64,000 nt of DNA, from positions 1 to 64,000 of the forward strand of contig MU619266.1 of the NCBI GenBank assembly GCA_025201805.1, in the 5' to 3' direction. The position numbers and the translations under genes were made by a program. This DNA comes from Parasitella parasitica. Taxonomy: Eukaryota; Mucoromycota; Mucoromycetes; Mucorales; Mucoraceae. The notes beneath the pieces were generated by a model. That model made no database searches. It worked only from the letters and a program-made list of their open reading frames with translations, and was not told the DNA's origin. Shown in pieces: positions 62,254-64,000 of this stretch (its first letter is position 1; every line of letters begins with the position of its first letter).

Positions 62254-62937
62254 TCAATCAATAAAATATTTGAGAGGTTCTTCAATAGGCCAAATAGCAG
62301 TTCTTTCTCCAGTTTTTGCGCTTTCTTCAGTAAGAATAGAATAGAAGTCAACCCTCTCGTTTTCAGGATCGTCATGATACTTGTGACATCTGTATAAAAC
62401 ATTCTTAGTTTGCTATAATCATCCTCTGATAAATCAAGATTTACCTAACATGAATATACTTTTCTTCATCAATCTCAATCTTACCAAAGTAGTTGTAGCC
62501 ATAAGAAACTTCTTCTACAGCATAATTTTTTAGTTTATAAAAATCAATCTTCTTCAAATCATCCATGACGTGAAAATCAGGATGAACGTTGTCTTCATGT
62601 TTAAGCTTGTATGGAAGCAAAATGGTCATTATCATGTTCTCGTCTCGCATTTTAATGATTAGCAAAAATTTTACCTCTTTGAGCTAATACAAAGTGACAT
62701 CAATACCATGGACAATGACCATGCCATTTCAACTCGAAACTTACTTTGTCGATAACTTTCTCTTTAACACAATGGAAGACCTACAAATAAAGATCGCGTT
62801 AAATACATACTATGTGTACAGTATCTTTGTTTTCTTCTCGCTCCGTTTCGCCTTTTAGAATAATAAAAACTTACAGCTTTTGCTTCGGGAGTGGGGTCCA
62901 GAACAGGCCCCATTTTATTGTGCTTAACATCAGACAT
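62254..62937 (-). CDS. Stefin/cystatin-like protein (putative cysteine protease inhibitor)
   Basis: Four exons found by splicing, 62937-62875, 62780-62745, 62683-62445 and 62389-62254, give 157 residues without a signal peptide. The start MSDVKHNKMGPVLDPTPEAK supplies a Gly near the N-terminus, followed by a helix (AVFHCVKEKVIDKLKE). Later comes YAVEEVSYGYNYFGKIEIDE then EKYIHVR. This resembles the stefin pattern in which QVVAG-T-NYF-KV leads to YIHLR, but the inhibitory QVVAG loop reads EVSYG here and function is uncertain. A stretch of about 23 residues between helix and first strand is unusual: it may be an insertion or an unrecognised 69-base intron (donor after CTCAAAGAG), which would leave a 9-base exon. 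The C-terminal extension (IWPIEEPLKYFID) is longer than in animal stefins. Confidence 0.6.
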
Positions 62938-64000
62938 TTGTTGTATTGGCGAGAAAAGAAAAAGTAGGTTGTAAAAGAAAAATGAAAAAAGTGATGAAGC
63001 GAATTACGTTTTACCCAAAAGGCTTTGTAAACATGCTGTGCAACCATTTCGGACAAACTTCTAATTTTGTTTTTTGGTAAAACGTCAACTATTCCATATT
63101 ATTATCGTCATTGGGTTACTACTTTGCCAAAATGCGCCAATATACTGCCTGAGTTCCACAATCTGCAGTCATCTGTATCTGATGGTGCTTATACATTAGT
63201 ATGAGCTGTACCTTTTCCATCATATTACTGAGTGCACCATCAATACAGCTCTAGGATACCACCTTTCATCATAACAAGGAGAAACGGCGCAATGACGTGT
63301 AATAAAGTTTCCAAAGTAAACTCACGCCATGATATGTACAGCAGGTGCCGATTACTGTTGTACTATTATTTGTTTGTTTTCAAGTTTTTAAACTTTCAGG
63401 TAGGCCAAGAAGTATACATTACAAAGCTTTGTCGGGGGCAATCATTAAATGTATTGCTGGCATTTGGTTAATTTTACATGTGACCCAAATGATGCGTCTA
63501 CAAGTTATTTGACGTATATATCTAGTATCAATTTTATGTTTCGTTTTTATATTAACACAACCTATGCACCACGAAGCATTGCCCAGCACGTGCTGCCGCA
63601 GACCTGTTTCGCTTCACGAAGCAGAGATGTTCAATTTGATAATTGTGCCACACGCTTGATAATGGCAACCACTTCAGCAAATAAATATTTTTCTAGTGAG
63701 GATGTGATATCTTTATTATTCTTATACTTCGCTACTGCTGTCTAAAGAAATAGTAATGTGTGGTTCATAACCTTTGCTAAAGATTACCACTTATCCAAAA
63801 TTTGATATGTATATCACTATATCTTGTTCCCGTCGCATGCCTGCACATAAACAGGTAGCTGCAAAGACACCAGCTTTCGTAGAAAAATTGCCTATAAATG
63901 CCTATAGCTTTAGGTAAAAAGAACAAACCAAGCCATGTTTTATATTTCACTGATACCGCCATGATCAGGGCTAACTAACGTTTACTTTATTTCCACTGGA
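62938..64000. other. Intergenic to window end, no supported gene
   Basis: Open frames at 63232-63471 and 63449-63745 overlap each other and show no domain, codon bias or splice context that would support a gene. Confidence 0.5.

Noticed and set aside
63232..63745. Overlapping plus-strand frames near the window end
   Set aside because: They are short, in different frames, without domains, and composition is like the surrounding non-coding DNA.
1..64000. tRNA, rRNA or snoRNA genes
   Set aside because: No A-box/B-box pair with a foldable cloverleaf or rRNA-like stretch was seen by eye; a tRNAscan or Infernal run would be needed to exclude them firmly.

Overview
The window reads as nuclear DNA of a filamentous fungus of the Mucoromycota, most likely Mucorales. 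Nearly every gene has short GT-AG introns, mostly 50-75 bases. Intergenic DNA is AT-rich with many poly-T runs. The fatty acid synthase is one fused alpha-plus-beta chain. The 1.47 kb at the left edge resembles a protein family I associate with repeated genes of Mucorales. The species cannot be named from sequence alone. No tRNA, rRNA, CRISPR array or prokaryotic operon was seen. All exon models were built by eye, and the coding sums are multiples of three.

Layout. 0-2.4 kb: a decayed mobile-element-like gene (possibly Fanzor/TnpB-like) and sparse DNA. 2.4-6 kb: earless AP-1 type beta-adaptin (-) divergent from a TatD-family nuclease (+). 6.3-12.6 kb: an SR-type RRM protein, a Ugo1-like mitochondrial carrier, a prenylcysteine oxidase and, convergent and overlapping it, an acyl-protein-thioesterase-like hydrolase. 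12.6-15.2 kb: a relic of an amino-acid/GABA-type permease carrying the second copy of a short palindromic repeat whose first copy lies at 2.1 kb. 15.2-21.4 kb: an F-box/LRR protein and a Rom2-type Rho GEF. A 10-N assembly gap lies in poly-T at 21632-21641.

21.9-36 kb is dense with secretory and lipid genes: RPS17 (with an 11-base microexon), DPM3 and DPM2 (two small subunits of dolichol-phosphate-mannose synthase, head to head), an MBOAT lysophospholipid acyltransferase, a SCAMP, a peroxisomal ABCD half-transporter, a SUZ-domain protein and a six-C2 tricalbin. 37.4-49.5 kb is the single-chain fatty acid synthase (about 3934 residues, containing one 7.8 kb exon).

50.6-63 kb: a polyQ-rich protein kinase (-), SMC2 (+), uracil-DNA glycosylase with a PIP-box (+), a RING-H2 membrane protein (-) and a stefin/cystatin-like protein (-). 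The last kilobase shows no supported gene.

Functional themes: ER and lipid work (DPM2/3, MBOAT, tricalbin, ABCD, FAS), membrane traffic (beta-adaptin, SCAMP), wall and polarity signalling (Rho GEF) and chromosome maintenance (SMC2, UNG). DPM2/DPM3 is the only adjacency here whose members belong to one known complex. Their head-to-head arrangement and the ATG-only first exons are the most notable structural observations.
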